Below, in pieces: positions 29,040-40,585 of a DNA stretch of 64,000 nucleotides. Made by a program: the position numbers and the translations under genes. The first letter of the stretch is position 1; each line of letters starts with the position of its first letter. Below the pieces are notes generated by a model. It ran no database searches and was not told the origin of the DNA. It worked only from the letters and a program-made list of their open reading frames with translations. The stretch is from positions 5,151,001 to 5,215,000 of the forward strand of contig OZ020624.1 in assembly GCA_963971575.1 (NCBI GenBank), in the 5' to 3' direction. The stretch is from Liopterus haemorrhoidalis. Its lineage: Eukaryota; Arthropoda; Insecta; Coleoptera; Dytiscidae.

Positions 29040-29469
29040 CGGTGGCGGAGCTGTGCTCCAAGGCAATATGGCTGTCGTCGCTAGTACTCAGCTGTCAATA
29101 TACTAATAGCGAACAGGTTAATTTAATCACAGTACATTTTTATTTTATGAAAATTCAAGTAAATATTTGCGATTTATTTTTATTTTTAAGCGCTACACAT
29201 GTATCGAGGTGTATAACAGAAGGTGGGCATCAAATTATAATATTTAAAGTTTAATTTCAGTAGATTTATTGAAGTGTAATTTGTAGTTTTAGCAGGTGTT
29301 AAATTTCGGGCACGTAATTTTATGTGGTACATCTGAGTGTCGATCATCTGAATTTAGGAGCAGTTAAAAGTTAAATATGCAATTTGCAAGTGCAAGCATA
29401 TCAGTGCGGTTTTGTTTTTTTGCGACAAATGTAATGAACAAACTCGCATAGTATCAGTTACTTTTTAAC
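29040..29469. other. Stretch with no recognised feature
   Basis: AT-rich. A CGGTGGCGGAGC motif at 29040 could be a decayed hAT end. No coding evidence. Confidence 0.3.
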
Positions 29470-29664
29470 TCAAAATATATTCCCATGCCTTCCTCCTGTC
29501 CATAACCAAATCTTTTCCCAATCTGGACTTAATATTAACTTTCCCTCCATTTTTCTTAAGAAAAGAAAAAAACTAAGATGCCTATCTTTGTCCTGTCTTA
29601 AATGACAGTCAAAAACACTACAATTTGTTCTACTTTTACAGTTTTTCACAACTTCTATCGACAT
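29470..29664 (-). pseudogene. Possible THAP-like N-terminal fragment, frameshifted
   Basis: MSIEVVKNCKSRTNCSVFDC followed by HLRQDKDRHLSFFLF has the spacing of a THAP zinc finger start. After FLRK the conserved-looking continuation is in another frame (GGKVNIKSRL, then MDRRKAWEYI). The upstream 100 bp (29665-29765) is also present inside the Tigger element at 15285-15410. It may be a decayed gene or a domesticated transposon piece; the identification is weak. Confidence 0.35.
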
Positions 29665-30125
29665 TCTAACAAAAATTCAACACTAGAACATATGTAATAA
29701 GTTCAAACAGCACTAGAGCGCCTAGTACAATATTTGACCACCAGACTGCGTATTCGACGATGACGATTTTGTCATTGATTAACATGTAGGCTGTCGTAAA
29801 TAATATCTGTTTTACGTTTAAACGCGTAAAGTGAGATTTGGACTCATTTTTCATATTGCTATAATTTATTTTGGTTGGGATATTTTCTATGTTTTGTTTA
29901 TTTTTCAATATTTTATGTATGTTTTAGTTTAGAGTTAAGTAAAATGATTTATTTTGTTTATGATGAAAACGATGATAGCGATTTTGTCTTAGCTTAAGTT
30001 TGTGATTTAGGTGTAAGTGCGTAAAATGATATTAAACAGTCTGATATTTTATTGCTTATTTACTGTCTTATTTTCCAGAACTTTAGTATGTAGGTACAGG
30101 ATTTGTTCTTCACCGCTTAATCTAG

Positions 30126-31216
30126 GATAAACGACGAGTTCATCGAAAATCAATTCATCGAAAGTAAATTCATCGAAAACGAGTTCATCGAAAACGAGTT
30201 CATTGAAAACGAGTTCATCGAAAGCAAATTCATCAAAAATCAATTCATCGAATGATCAATTCATCGAATCGTCAATTCATTGAAAAAAAATGTTTCGTAA
30301 ATATTTGAGAGGAATGCCGAGAGGATCGGTAAGTCAAAAAAGCAGTGGTCAATAAAAGTAGACAGACTAAGAAATAATTGCATACAAAATTTTATATGGT
30401 TTAAAAAAAATATATATATTCTTTGATTATCCTCAAATATGCACCAAAATGATCTCACTAAAACATAATTTAAATTTTAAAAAATTATATATTAAAAATG
30501 TGGTGACAGATAATACAACAAGTACCATTAATATTGTTATACAATAATCCCCCGAGATACGTAACACGCGACTTACGTAAATTAGCAGTTACGTAAAATG
30601 AAAATTTCAAAAAATGGAAAATTTTTTGAGTAAAGTAACATACAATTTACAACAAAAAAAATAAATTATTTGTATGTAGGTATGTACATATAGAATAGAA
30701 TATGTAAAAAAATTTCAGTTTATTTTTGTCTTGTTACTTTTATATACGTATTTATGTAGTTTATATATCTTTTGTTCCTTTATAAAAAATCCATTTCGAC
30801 TTACGTAAAATTCGAGTTACCCAAAAGTCTACGGTCCGCATTAATTACGTATCTCAGGGGATTATTGTATTATTTATTATAATTATTATTAGACATGTTT
30901 ATATATAAAGGACAAAGGAGATTAAAAATAACACTGAAAAAATTTAACTTTTATTTTATATTTAAACAGCAACTAACATTACAATGGAAAGAAGAAATTA
31001 TGAATACATATTAAATTGAAACAGAGCCACAATTAAAAATGCACTCTCAAATATTTACAATATATTTTTTTTTCGATGAATTGACGATTCGATGAATTGA
31101 CGATTCGATGAATTGATCATTCGATGAATTGATTTTCGATGAATTTGCTTTCGATGAACTCGTTTTCGATGAATTGATTTTCGAGGAATTTGCTTTCGAT
31201 GAACTTACCGTGAATC
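30126..31216. mobile_element. MULE-like fold-back element upstream of XRCC1
   Basis: The left end GATAAACGACGAGTTCATCG and the mirrored right end (GATTCACGGTAAGTTCATCG inverted) are followed inward by tandem TTCATCGAAAATCAA units. Flanks TAATCTAG and AAATCTAG share 7 of 8 bases. The same two end types bound 39283-40585. The core shares AATGCCGAGAGGATCGG. No transposase seen. It ends 195 bp before the XRCC1 ATG. Confidence 0.7.
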
Positions 31217-31411
31217 AAATCTAGTCACCTTTTTTTTTGTATGGTAATTTTGAATCGCATACATTATTTTAGCTTCCCACGTCTGACAACACTGCCTCCA
31301 AATCTCCAAATGTCAAAATTGAAGAAGAGGGAAAGTATTTGACAGCACATTAGATAAGGCGCCAAAAATAAACATTGTTATTAATTAGTGTTAACAGAAT
31401 ATTTAAACAAA
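31217..31411 (+). promoter_or_regulatory. Presumed XRCC1 promoter and 5' UTR
   Basis: The 195 bp between the MULE-like element and the XRCC1 ATG. No TATA box can be singled out; AAAC-AA-AATG gives a purine at -3. The short distance means the core promoter either lies here or overlaps the transposon. Confidence 0.4.
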
Positions 31412-31462
31412 ATGCCTAAAATTAAAGTTGATCACATCGTAAGCTTCAGTTCTGAGGATAGT
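31412..31462 (+). CDS. XRCC1: XRCC1 exon 1
   Basis: 17 codons, MPKIKVDHIVSFSSEDS, then donor GTAAGG. Phase 0. Confidence 0.93.
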
Positions 31463-34400
31463 GTAAGGAAATATTTATAAAACATTACAAACAAATTTAA
31501 TTCATAACCTACATTTTAGGTACATGTTGCTTCAAATATATTAAATAATGATATGAGTAAGAAATGGAAGTGTCAGACTAATGGAGAATCTTCTGTGAGT
31601 GTTATATTGCAACTGGAGAAAGCCACAAAGATATCCGGAGTGGATATTTGTAATGAATGTTCAGCTTTCGTTGAAGTGTTAGTGGGACGATCGAGCTCTC
31701 AAAATCAAGATTATAAGGTACGGAACACTTTTTTCTTGATTTAAGATGTGTGACACATAGTTAGGTAATAGGATTCTAAAGAGTAACTGCAAAATTTGGT
31801 CTAAATCGGTGTAACGGCCTAGGAATGTATAGCAAACTGTATAATTGCGCCCTGTTTTGCACTGCCACGACACTACTAATGCGATGTTTCTATTTTACAA
31901 TTCACTTTAACATACAATTTATTCTAAGGTGGTTTACAAAAAAAAAAAAAAAATCAGCAAGGTTTAAACAATTACTTAAGATAGTGCATTTAAGGTGAAT
32001 CACTGTTTAGGACTAACACGTAACCCATGAAAATTATTCTCAGCACGCTATTGTTAAAGTGATCAGATGTTCTGTTTCCAACGGGACAGTGCCGTTTTAA
32101 TCTTCAAAGTCCCGGTGCCCCCAGCAGTCTACTGGGGACGCTGCGTTTGCTACATAACGCTACAGAAAAAGTCGTTGGGATTTTTTTATTTCAATTTTAT
32201 TGCGACGAAATACAATGCAATGAGCAAAAACGATGAGCAATTTACTAAAAACATATGAAAAATTATATCCACACAAGTGGTTTAGGAGCGGACCGTGGTT
32301 TTGTGAGCCTAGGGCAAGACAAATTAAGGCCCTTCAAAAGTATCTAGTGATTGAAAATACACTTTGATAATTTTTTGAGGCAATTCTTCACTTGAGGCCT
32401 GGCTCTAGTCCGCCTCACCCAAGGCGGACGGCCATGCTAGTGTGGATATTAAATTCATTTCCTAATTGAAATCATTAAGATAAGTAGGTGTGTTTTCTAA
32501 AGGACGTAAAATTGAATAAATTATTAAACGTTCATATAAATTTAATTTGTAAGTGTGAGAATGTCAACTGAAATTTTGTTTATATATTAAATTTGTATGG
32601 AATGAGAAAAATAAAAATATCACATTTCTTATCAGTAATTTTTTATTAGTGATCAAAAATGATCGTGACATTACACGAATTCCACTTCAATTAGGGCTAA
32701 AATTTGATTGAAAGGAACATCTTCTTAACTAGAACATAGCTGCGTATCTATAAGACTAACATTAGTCTTATAGATACGCAACTCATACGTCAGCACATAT
32801 GGCTAACATAATACATACGTTATTTAGTACAAATTTATTCCGTAGAATAGTGTTTTACCTTGAATTTAGTGGACTTTATGTGACGTCACGGTAATTTTTG
32901 AACAGCCTGTATAATATTGATTAACATGCACATTTGGTAAAATGCACTGTTTGTTTGGTAAAAATATGGTATTTTCATTTTTCAGTGTTTTTCAAGTATC
33001 TAGCTGTATCTAGATACAAACATTTTTGGCATGTATCTGTATCTAGATATTTTTTTATAATTGTGTATCTGTATCTAGATACAATTTTTCTTAGGTATCT
33101 GTATCTGTATATAGATATTTTTTTAAATGTATCTTTTACAACACTGATAGAGATATAACAGTACACTAATAGTAAAATGAAAAAATATTTTATCCATAGC
33201 CCATATTAGTAATGTCATCATTTATGACTCCGATGGAATCACGAGATCTTTCAAACTGTAACCGAGTCCGTCTGTTCACCTACAAAGATCTAGCTCCAGA
33301 TACCAGAGATGAGAAGTGGGATAGAATCAAGTTTAACTGTACGCAACCATTTAATAAAAGATTGCAATATGGATTGTCCTACATTACCGTATATTGCCCT
33401 GAAGAAAAACAAGAGAAGAAAGAGGAACTAGTGCCTGTTCAATTGGGGAAATTTACTTTAAGGCCCGAATCACCCGATGATTTAAGTGCTGGGAGTTTAT
33501 TTGCGCATAGGAAGGACAGAAAAGAAACACGTAAGTTATAATTTACAAGCTGAAGTGCCCGGTGTCAGTTTCTCCCTTCACCTCTCCCTCTGCTACTCTA
33601 TTTCTATAGAGTTCTTAGAATTGATGCTTTTAGGGATCTTATTATTCTCTAGTTTCTGGTGTTCCTCAAGGATCTTATCTTGGACCGCTACTATTTTTAT
33701 TAACAATCAATAATGTAATGCAAATACTGGATAAATGTGATTGTTTATTGTTTGCTGATGATATCAAATTGTTTAAGACAATGTCATGTTTGGAGGACAG
33801 TAACACATTAGAAAAGCATTTAAATAAGCTAGGCAAGTGCATTCAATAACAGGGTCTCAATTTAAATGCAAAATTATATCATTTAGCAGATAAAACGAAA
33901 TAATAATTCATCTATATAATTCGAATAATGGCAGGAGTCGGCAAACTTTAGAGGCTCAAGAGCCAAATTCATCCTGAGCTCCGAGCACGTTCTGTACACT
34001 CAAACTTGTTCGATTTGACGCTCGGAGTACACCCAATTACATTTGTTTTGCGGTCGAGGGTGTATTCAGAGTGCGCTCTACGTGCCTGGGGTTTTAAGAC
34101 CGGGCTTCTTACTGTAATTACGAAAGTATCTTACAATATTACAATATATAATTTACAGCTGCTGAAGAAATGAAAAAATTATCATCCAAAGACTGGTTAG
34201 ATAAACACGGAACTCCAAAAGTACACTCCACAAATATAAAACCCAGTACCAGTTATACAACACCTAAAAACACGGAAGAAAATACGTCAAAAAAACGTAA
34301 CATGGACTTATTTTATGATTCCGACGATGATAAACCCCATGAAAAAATAGACAAAGTAGTCGCTAAAAAGAAGGAAGAAGACGAATTAAAGAAAAAGGAA

Positions 34401-37400
34401 GAAAGTAAAAATACACCAAAGAAACCAGAAAAAGAAAAGAAAACACCAAAACCTAAAACAGATTCAACACCAAAAACCGATAGGACGTCGAAGAATAAAA
34501 ATGATACGCCTAGTTCCAGTAAACGAAAAATTGATAGGACACCAAATCAAGTGAATAAAAAAGCGAAATTAATTAGTAAATCGTTCAATCAGTTTATGAC
34601 GGACGTTGTTTTTACTATTAGTGGTATTGTGAATCCGGAAAGAGCTGAATTGAGAGAAAAGGCATTGGAAATGGGTGCTAAGTATAAACCAAATTGGGAT
34701 AATTATTGTACACATCTCATGTAAGTACATATTTATTAAATTTATTTTCTTACGACTATTGGTCTCATCTCGATTAAAGTCACTAGATTATACAAAGTAG
34801 CGCAATGGCGGCCATACTGGGGCTAAAAATGTCGCCAACACAAATGATTTTCAGTGATTCCAACAGTAAAAAAATAAAAAACTAGTACTACCAAAATTTT
34901 TATTTTAAACATTGTAATCACGAGTTTTTAAATCAAAGATGCACTATAACAATTTCAATTATTTTTTTATTTTTATTAAATAAAATGGATATTATTAAAA
35001 AATTATGTTAATAAGATATTTTAAGTTAACAGTTTTAATCCCGAAACACTCCCTTATAATGAGAATTTTTAGATGCTATATGGCCTCTGTTCGAATCCTG
35101 GTTTTACTCTATTATCATCAGTGATGGGCGTTTACACGTAAACTTTAATTGTTTACGTTTACGTGTAAACTTATGTAAACAATTGGTAAACTTGTCAACA
35201 ATGTAAACTGTCAAATAATGAGGTTAGTTTTAGTTATTTAATACGAATAATAGAGAATTAATGAACAAGTATATTCAGTTCAAAACAATAAATTTATTAA
35301 AAAAATGGCGGGAAGAAACCGAAGGAATAGTTCTGAAGAACTAGGTTTTGTTTTAATTAAAGAAAATGAAAGAAAATATAGGGCGTTATGCAAAATTTGC
35401 AATGAATCTTTTCGTTATTAAAAAATATAGGCTGATTTTCTTAAAGATGAAATTTAATGTATTTTGTTATTAAAAAAATTAGACTGAATTATTTAAAGAT
35501 AAAAGTTTTTTATTTTTCATATTCATATTTACTAATTTGTATGTAACACCTGTATAATGATGCAAATTCGATTTTTATTAATATGTATATTGGCTTGTCC
35601 TAATTTTATATACTTACTTTTTCATTTAAAATCGTTTCATTAAAATTTTATTATTTATAAAAATGTATTGAAAATGAGGTTCTGTAATTCAAAACAAGTG
35701 CGCATGTCTAAATCATTGTTTACATTGTTTACGTTGTTTACATTGTTAACAAGAGTTTTTGTGTTTACTTTACATCAATTGTTTACGCGTCAACAATGAG
35801 GTAACTTACATCATGTAACTTACGCGCCCATCACTGATTATCATACTAAATTTGGTTAAAATATGTCAAACTGTTTTTAAAAAAGATTCGTCAAAAGCCA
35901 AAATAAATAAACCAAATTAATAAAGTTCATAAATATCGGCAAAAATAAAAAAATATAATATAGATGTTGTCTCGTTCTACATAGACTAATCATAGTTTTG
36001 CTAAATATCTGAATAAAGATCAGTGCTGTTTACCGACAATATTTGAGCCGAACATTTCCGATGCCGCCCGAAGATCCACTATCTGAATATAGTTATCTAA
36101 TCAACTATTGAACGAAAATTCCTATTCCCTCACTGCATAATTAATAGATATTCCAATGGTCCAATATAATTAAAAACTAAATTATTAATTTCTCGTTTCT
36201 GATGGGACTTTTTTGAGATTTTCGATTTTTATAGTTATGATGAAGGCATTTCATACCTGTATGCAAAATTTCAACTCGGTAGCATATCTGGAAGTGGGTT
36301 CGAATTTCCGGACATAACAAATATTCTCTTTTATATATAAAGATAAAGCTTGTAGTAGAGATTATTTTATTTTTCCATAGCCAACCCTTATGTAATTACT
36401 TTTTGAACTCATGGTATATATTTTTTTAAGATGTGCCTTCGCAAATACCCCTAAATTTAAAGAAGTACAGGGCAAAGGTAAAATAGTAAAAAAAGAATGG
36501 ATAATGGATTGTTCCGCGAAAAGAAAAAGATTACCATGGAGAAGATATGCCTTAGATAGAAATGACCAAGGTAAACCCGAAAGCGAAGATGAAATCGCCG
36601 AAAAAGAAGAAATAGAAGAATCTCACCAGTCTTCACGAAGAAATCTATCTGGTTCTGACACAGAAGATGAAGTGGAAAGGATATTAACTAAACAGAAACA
36701 AAATCATGCTAAACTAAAGAATGGGACGAAAGAGGAACAAAAGAATGGGAAAAAAGAGGAACAAAAGAAAGAAAACAATTATGATCCTTTTGAAGCTGAT
36801 ACAGATGAAGAAAATTTACAGAGAAATACTAAACCGATAACAGAAAAAATTCCTAAAATATTTGAAAAAGAAATGTTTTATATTGATGAAGTTTTTAGCG
36901 ATACTGAAAAAATCAAGTTGGAAAAAATGATAAAAATTACTAACGGGTAAGTAGTTTAATTATATCACTTTAATTTATCAATTGAATTCGTTCCTTTCTG
37001 AACAGTACCGACTGGTGGATAAAATAAAGGGTGATCCAATTTGGACTCTAGGATTTGCTTTTTGAATAAAACACAGCATATTGGAAAAATCCGAATTTTA
37101 TTGTTATTAGCGTAAAGTACAGACTTGGCAATTATTTATGAAATATGATGTCGGCCAAATGCCCTCCACGACTCCGCTGACATGATACCATTCTTTTAGC
37201 GAAGGTTTCCGTAATCGTTTCCAATAAATGCGGTTCGATTTCATCAATAGGGGATACGCATAAAATTTATATTTCCTTAAAACTACATTTTTTTGATATG
37301 TTAATGTTAGTTATGTCACCTAACAAAACAAAAATCACATTTTAATTAATATTATAGCCAAATTTTTTAATTAAAATATTGTAAATTTGAAATAAGCCGA

Positions 37401-38835
37401 CCACGGCGCGAAGGTTGCCGAGTAAATACAACTGAGTATGACGTCAAACGACTGGGGTTTGACGTCACAGATACAGCTACAACATAATCTTTACGTGTGT
37501 ATATTGTATTGTTCGAGAGTTTTGTATTTGTTTTTAGACAATTTTTCACGCATTTATTATTAAAATGGTAGAAAAAAGATTTTTTTAGGGCTCAGAATGA
37601 TAATTTACCCAACATTGATGCATTTATGCTCACAACATAAAGTTTACTTTTTTCTGAAATATCGGTTTTATTTCGCCTCATAGCTTTCAGCCACAAATTT
37701 CGCCTTTTCTGTTGTTTTTCGCCATCAGGTAATGATATAAATTGTTTTTTTGAATTTCTATTTGAACTATTTGTGCACACCTGTACTAAACAATATTTTC
37801 GACTATGTTTCGAAGTACTGGGGCCTGGATCTTCCATATTTTATATACTTTAATATAAAATTTAATTCGGTTAACATGTATAAATTGTTTTTATTTTTTA
37901 TAGAATTAAACTTTATTTTAATTAAAATCACTCTCACTTTACATAACCTATAAAAGTTATACAAGCAAATAAGTTCACAACAGACTATGTAGGCTGCACG
38001 CTGTACACTGGGTAGGCTATACGCAGTACATGGGTAGGCTAGTAGTGTACTGCGTCACTTAGAAGGGGTATGACGTCACACGTAGTTTTCGCGCGCTACC
38101 TACATTTATGATTTTATTAAGCCTTCAAAATAAAAATAAAAAAATGCAAAACTGTTTTTTATGTTTATATGCAACAAGAGGAATATAATAAAAAATTAAA
38201 ATAAAATCATGCCTATCCCCTATTGCACGTCTGATGTTTTCTTTTAGTTCTGGAATCGTAGCAGGCTTGTTCACATAGACGCCATTTTGAAATGGTTAAC
38301 ATAAAAATATGATTTTTTGGTGTCATTGTAGAGCTAATTTAATGTACTTTTAGGAAAAAAATATAAAATTATCCATTCCCTATGCTAGATCAAAAGTTGA
38401 CATCATTTCCGGTGAAACCGGAAGTGCCTCAGGATTCTTATAGTAACCTTTAGATGGGCCTTTTTGTCTAATTTAACTTTTGTTCTGAAGATTTTTTGTA
38501 TCTTTACAAATAAAGGAGTTTTTCGGGGTGTCCCGTTTCAAACAAACGCCCTGTATATAGTACATAATTTTTAAAATTAATATTTTTTTAACTTTTTCAC
38601 ATTTCCTTTTTTAAATTAATTAAGTAATTGATTGGTTAGTTTAATTTAGTTCTTTTGCTTCCACAGGTATATTCTAGATGAGCCTCGCATTGTTGTTGAC
38701 TACATAATAACAAATGAAGAGAATGCAGATTCGTTCAAAGACACCTATTCTGATGCAAAGATTGTATCTTCAGGCTGGATTTACGATGTATATAATTCAC
38801 AAAAAATGATTCCTGTTAAAAATTATATATTCTAA
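31412..38835 (+). CDS. XRCC1: XRCC1, DNA single-strand break repair scaffold (complete, six exons)
   Basis: Join 31412-31462, 31520-31717, 33200-33530, 34159-34720, 36431-36946, 38667-38835: 1827 nt, 608 residues, all introns GT-AG with matching phases. Residues 1-155 are the XRCC1 N-terminal domain (MPKIKVDHIVSFSSEDS, SAFVEVLVG, SSFMTPMESR), which in animals binds DNA polymerase beta. A Lys-rich linker with a nuclear-localisation-like cluster (316-330) leads to BRCT1 (about 336-421: AELREKALEMGAKYKP, THLICAFANTPKF, KKEWIMDC), the PARP-binding BRCT. An acidic stretch (SGSDTEDE near 454, DPFEADTDEEN near 500) resembles CK2-phosphorylated sites that recruit end-processing enzymes. BRCT2 (523-608) is the ligase-III-binding type, ending SSGWIYDVYN. 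Length is near the human 633. Intact, so probably functional. Confidence 0.95.
31520..31717 (+). CDS. XRCC1: XRCC1 exon 2
   Basis: Acceptor CATTTTAG; 66 codons from VHVASNIL to NQDYK, donor GTACGG. Intron 1 is only 57 bp. Confidence 0.94.
32640..33146. mobile_element. GTATCTAGATAC hAT-family copy (right part) in XRCC1 intron 2
   Basis: Ends TTTTACAACACTG; internal GTATCTGTATCTAGATA repeats as in 207-3939 and 7600-7729. 32760-32925 matches 5930-6050. The left end was not found. It stops 54 bp before XRCC1 exon 3. Confidence 0.65.
33200..33530 (+). CDS. XRCC1: XRCC1 exon 3
   Basis: Acceptor TATCCATAG gives PILVMSSFMTPMESR directly after NQDYK, as in vertebrate XRCC1. Ends after one base of a codon at donor GTAAGT. 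The alternative acceptor at 33208 would break the frame. Confidence 0.92.
33640..33900 (+). mobile_element. LINE RT fragment in XRCC1 intron 3
   Basis: SGVPQGSYLGPLLFLLTINN then CLLFADDIKLFKTM (FADD catalytic box), followed by a stop. Jockey/CR1-like. The preceding 33545-33640 resembles 38965-39090 (GTGCCCGGTGTC, TTCTTAG, TGCTTTTAGGGAT), a shared short repeat. Confidence 0.7.
34159..34720 (+). CDS. XRCC1: XRCC1 exon 4
   Basis: Acceptor AATTTACAG, donor GTAAGT. Linker and first half of BRCT1, ending THL plus two bases of an Ile codon. Confidence 0.94.
35119..35836. mobile_element. Non-autonomous hAT element in XRCC1 intron 4
   Basis: Starts CAGTGATGGGCGTTTACACG and ends TTACGCGCCCATCACTG. 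Flanks 35111-35118 and 35837-35844 are both ATTATCAT. A short frame at 35305-35418 reads NRRNSSEELGFVLI and CKICNESF, the start of a BED-type zinc finger cut by a stop. Same family as 14439-15789. Confidence 0.88.
36335..36422. mobile_element. MITE right half abutting XRCC1 exon 5
   Basis: GCTTGTAGTA, TTATTTTTCCATAGCCAAC, TTATGTAAT and GAACTCATGGTATA match the right half of the MITE at 4499-4713. It ends 8 bp before the splice acceptor TTTTTTAAG of exon 5. Confidence 0.65.
36431..36946 (+). CDS. XRCC1: XRCC1 exon 5
   Basis: Acceptor ATTTTTTTAAG, donor GTAAGT. One base completes the Ile codon to give THLICAFANTPKF, then the rest of BRCT1, the acidic linker and the start of BRCT2. Confidence 0.94.
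37254..38210. mobile_element. THAP-bearing transposon insertion
   Basis: Imperfect inverted ends GGGGATACGCATAAAATTT and AAAATCATGCCTATCCCC, flanked by TA-containing bases. Minus 37837-37592 encodes a THAP domain. GACGTCA repeats occur at 37440-37465 and 38070. Confidence 0.55.
37592..37837 (-). pseudogene. THAP zinc-finger domain, transposon-derived
   Basis: MEDPGPSTSKHSRKYCLVQV, then CTNSSNRNSKKQFISLP and RRNLWLKAMRRN match the C2CH THAP DNA-binding fold (Cys pair, FxxLP, the W of the LW motif). The expected final Cys-x2-His is missing (VVSINAS), so the finger is broken or cut. Probably the N-terminus of a P-like or Harbinger-associated protein. Confidence 0.6.
38667..38835 (+). CDS. XRCC1: XRCC1 exon 6 (terminal)
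   Basis: Acceptor GCTTCCACAG. One base completes Gly; then YILDEPRIVVDYIITNE to KNYIF and TAA. Second half of BRCT2 with the conserved Trp. Confidence 0.94.
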
Positions 38836-39282
38836 TTTAATGAGACTAATTGTTAATTTATGTATTTTTTAAATAATTTAAACATGAAAAATTTTATATT
38901 TAGAAGTACATATTTTACTAGATTTTACCTATTAGTTCGTTATTATTATTATTTTATTTGTTACTAACTGACGTGCCCGGTGTCTGTTCCCTCCTTCACC
39001 CCTCCCTCTATTGCTCTACTTCCCTTGCGTATTACTGGCTGCTATGATTATTAGGTACAGAGTTCTTAGCATTTATGCTTTTAGGGATTTTTCCCTAAAA
39101 GACAGACAATAGGTTGAAGAATATTATCTAAATATTGTTGTGCTGTTAAAAACCCATTGGGAAAAACGAGATCAGTTCTACCGCCAATGATTATCCCACC
39201 CCATGCCATAACAGTACCACCTCTGAAACTGTGAACTTCCTGGACGTACCTCAAACGTTCCAAATTACCGGATCTTCTCCAT

Positions 39283-40585
39283 GATTCACGGTAAGTTCAT
39301 CGAAAATCAATTCATCGAAAATCAATTCATCGAAAATCAATTCATCGAATATCAATTCATCGAAAATCAATTCATCGAAAATCAATTCATCGAAAATCAA
39401 TTCATCGAATGATCAATTCATCAAATGATCAAGTCATCGAAAATAAATATTTTGTAAAAATTTGAGAGGAATGCCGAGGGGATCGGAAAGCCAAAAAAGC
39501 AGTGGTCAATAAAAGTTGACAGACTACACTTATTAAATAACTATCATACTTAGTCTATTAATAATTTTTAAATTTTCCATTCAGAAAATACGCCAGGTAA
39601 AAGATACCTGTTAGATTATTTTGAAATCGAAAAGAGCTCCTTAGATCAGAAAAACCCGGTTAATGGGATCATAAATGTACTTAATGCACCCATTCTTAAA
39701 GGATTATAAAAAAGGTATTTCCCCATCTGTTAAGTCTTAAGAGTTTTGTGTTATGTACATAGTTTTACTATTCATATTTACTATACCACACATGATTTGT
39801 TCAATGTACGGTGATTGTAAACAGGTGGCATTGTTATGTTAGTGTGAGTTTGTTTTGTCATTAAACTAGATGATGGGTAGCTCGCTTCGCTCGGCTTCTT
39901 CTAACTAAACCCTTACTAACCTAACCTAACCTAAGATAGTGTTTTGACATTAAACTAGAAGATGGGTAGCTCGCTTCGCTCGGCTTCTTCTAACAAAACC
40001 CTTACTAACCTAACCTAAAATAGTGCTTTGTCCTTAAACTAGAAGATGGGTAACTCGCTCCGCTCGGTTTTAGACTTTTACTAACTAAACCTAACCTAAT
40101 TACCTTGTTTTTAGGCGCATAGTACATTATTTTCCCCCATATTAGCCCAATTAAAATGCGTATCATTATGTATGAATTTATAAAAATTATTTGCGTGCAA
40201 TTGCCCATAACCTGTCTTATTAAACCTTAAAAACAAAACATTTAATTCTTTTATTATATAAGTTTTCTTATTATATTTCTTTATTTATATTCAAACACTA
40301 TGTCACTTTATTTACCTTTTTTTAAACCATATAAAAAAAACTACGCAATTATTTCTTAGTCTGTCTACTTTTATTGACCACTGCTCTTTTGACTTTCCGA
40401 TCCCCTCGGCATTCCTCTCAAATATTTACAAAATATTTTTTTTCGATGAATTGATCATTCGATGAATTGATCATTCGATGAATTGATTTTCGATGAATTG
40501 ATTTTCGATGAATTGATTTTCGATGAATTGATTTTCGATGAATTGATATTCGATGAATTGATTTTCGATGAACTCGTCGGTTACC
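39283..40585. mobile_element. MULE-like element with tandem-repeat TIRs and 9-bp target duplication
   Basis: Left end GATTCACGGTAAGTTCATCG; right end inverted GGTAACCGACGAGTTCATCG. Both arms hold seven to eight TTCATCGAAAATCAA units. Flanks 39274-39282 and 40586-40594 are both CTTCTCCAT. The interior has 39583-39730, with a frame reading NTPGKRYLLDYFEIEKSS after an acceptor-like TTCAG (possible captured exon, not recognised), and the repeat array at 39857-40110. Confidence 0.8.
39857..40110. repeat. Three tandem units of about 80 bp
   Basis: Each unit has TTAAACTAGATGATGGGTAG, CTCGCTTCGCTCGGCTTCTT and AACCTAACCTAA. Lies within the MULE-like element. Confidence 0.8.

Larger units (their letters stand above)
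37032..38570 (-). mobile_element. mariner-superfamily relic in XRCC1 intron 5, interrupted
   Basis: Minus 38280-38200 reads VYVNKPATIPELKENIRRAI; minus 37262-37140 continues IDEIEPHLLETITETFAKRM and ADIIFHK, the transposase C-terminus. Between them lies a separate insertion (37258-38209). 38275-38570 matches the CAGGGTGTTTG repeat at 11723-12138. Confidence 0.65.

Noticed and set aside
29666..29908. Minus ORF with hydrophobic IVLGALVLFELITYVLVL
   Set aside because: Looks like a membrane segment, but part of it is a repeat shared with 15285-15410 and no family is recognised.
30049..30243. ORF of FDELVFDEL repeats (also 40483-40665)
   Set aside because: A translation of the 15-bp TTCATCGAAAATCAA units in the MULE-like arms.
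33208..33210. AG at 33208-33209 as XRCC1 exon 3 acceptor
   Set aside because: It would shift the frame; the AG at 33198-33199 gives the conserved ILVxSSFM sequence.
39300..39430. Possible CRISPR-like repeat array
   Set aside because: Units are directly adjacent with no unique spacers and form transposon arms in a eukaryotic genome.
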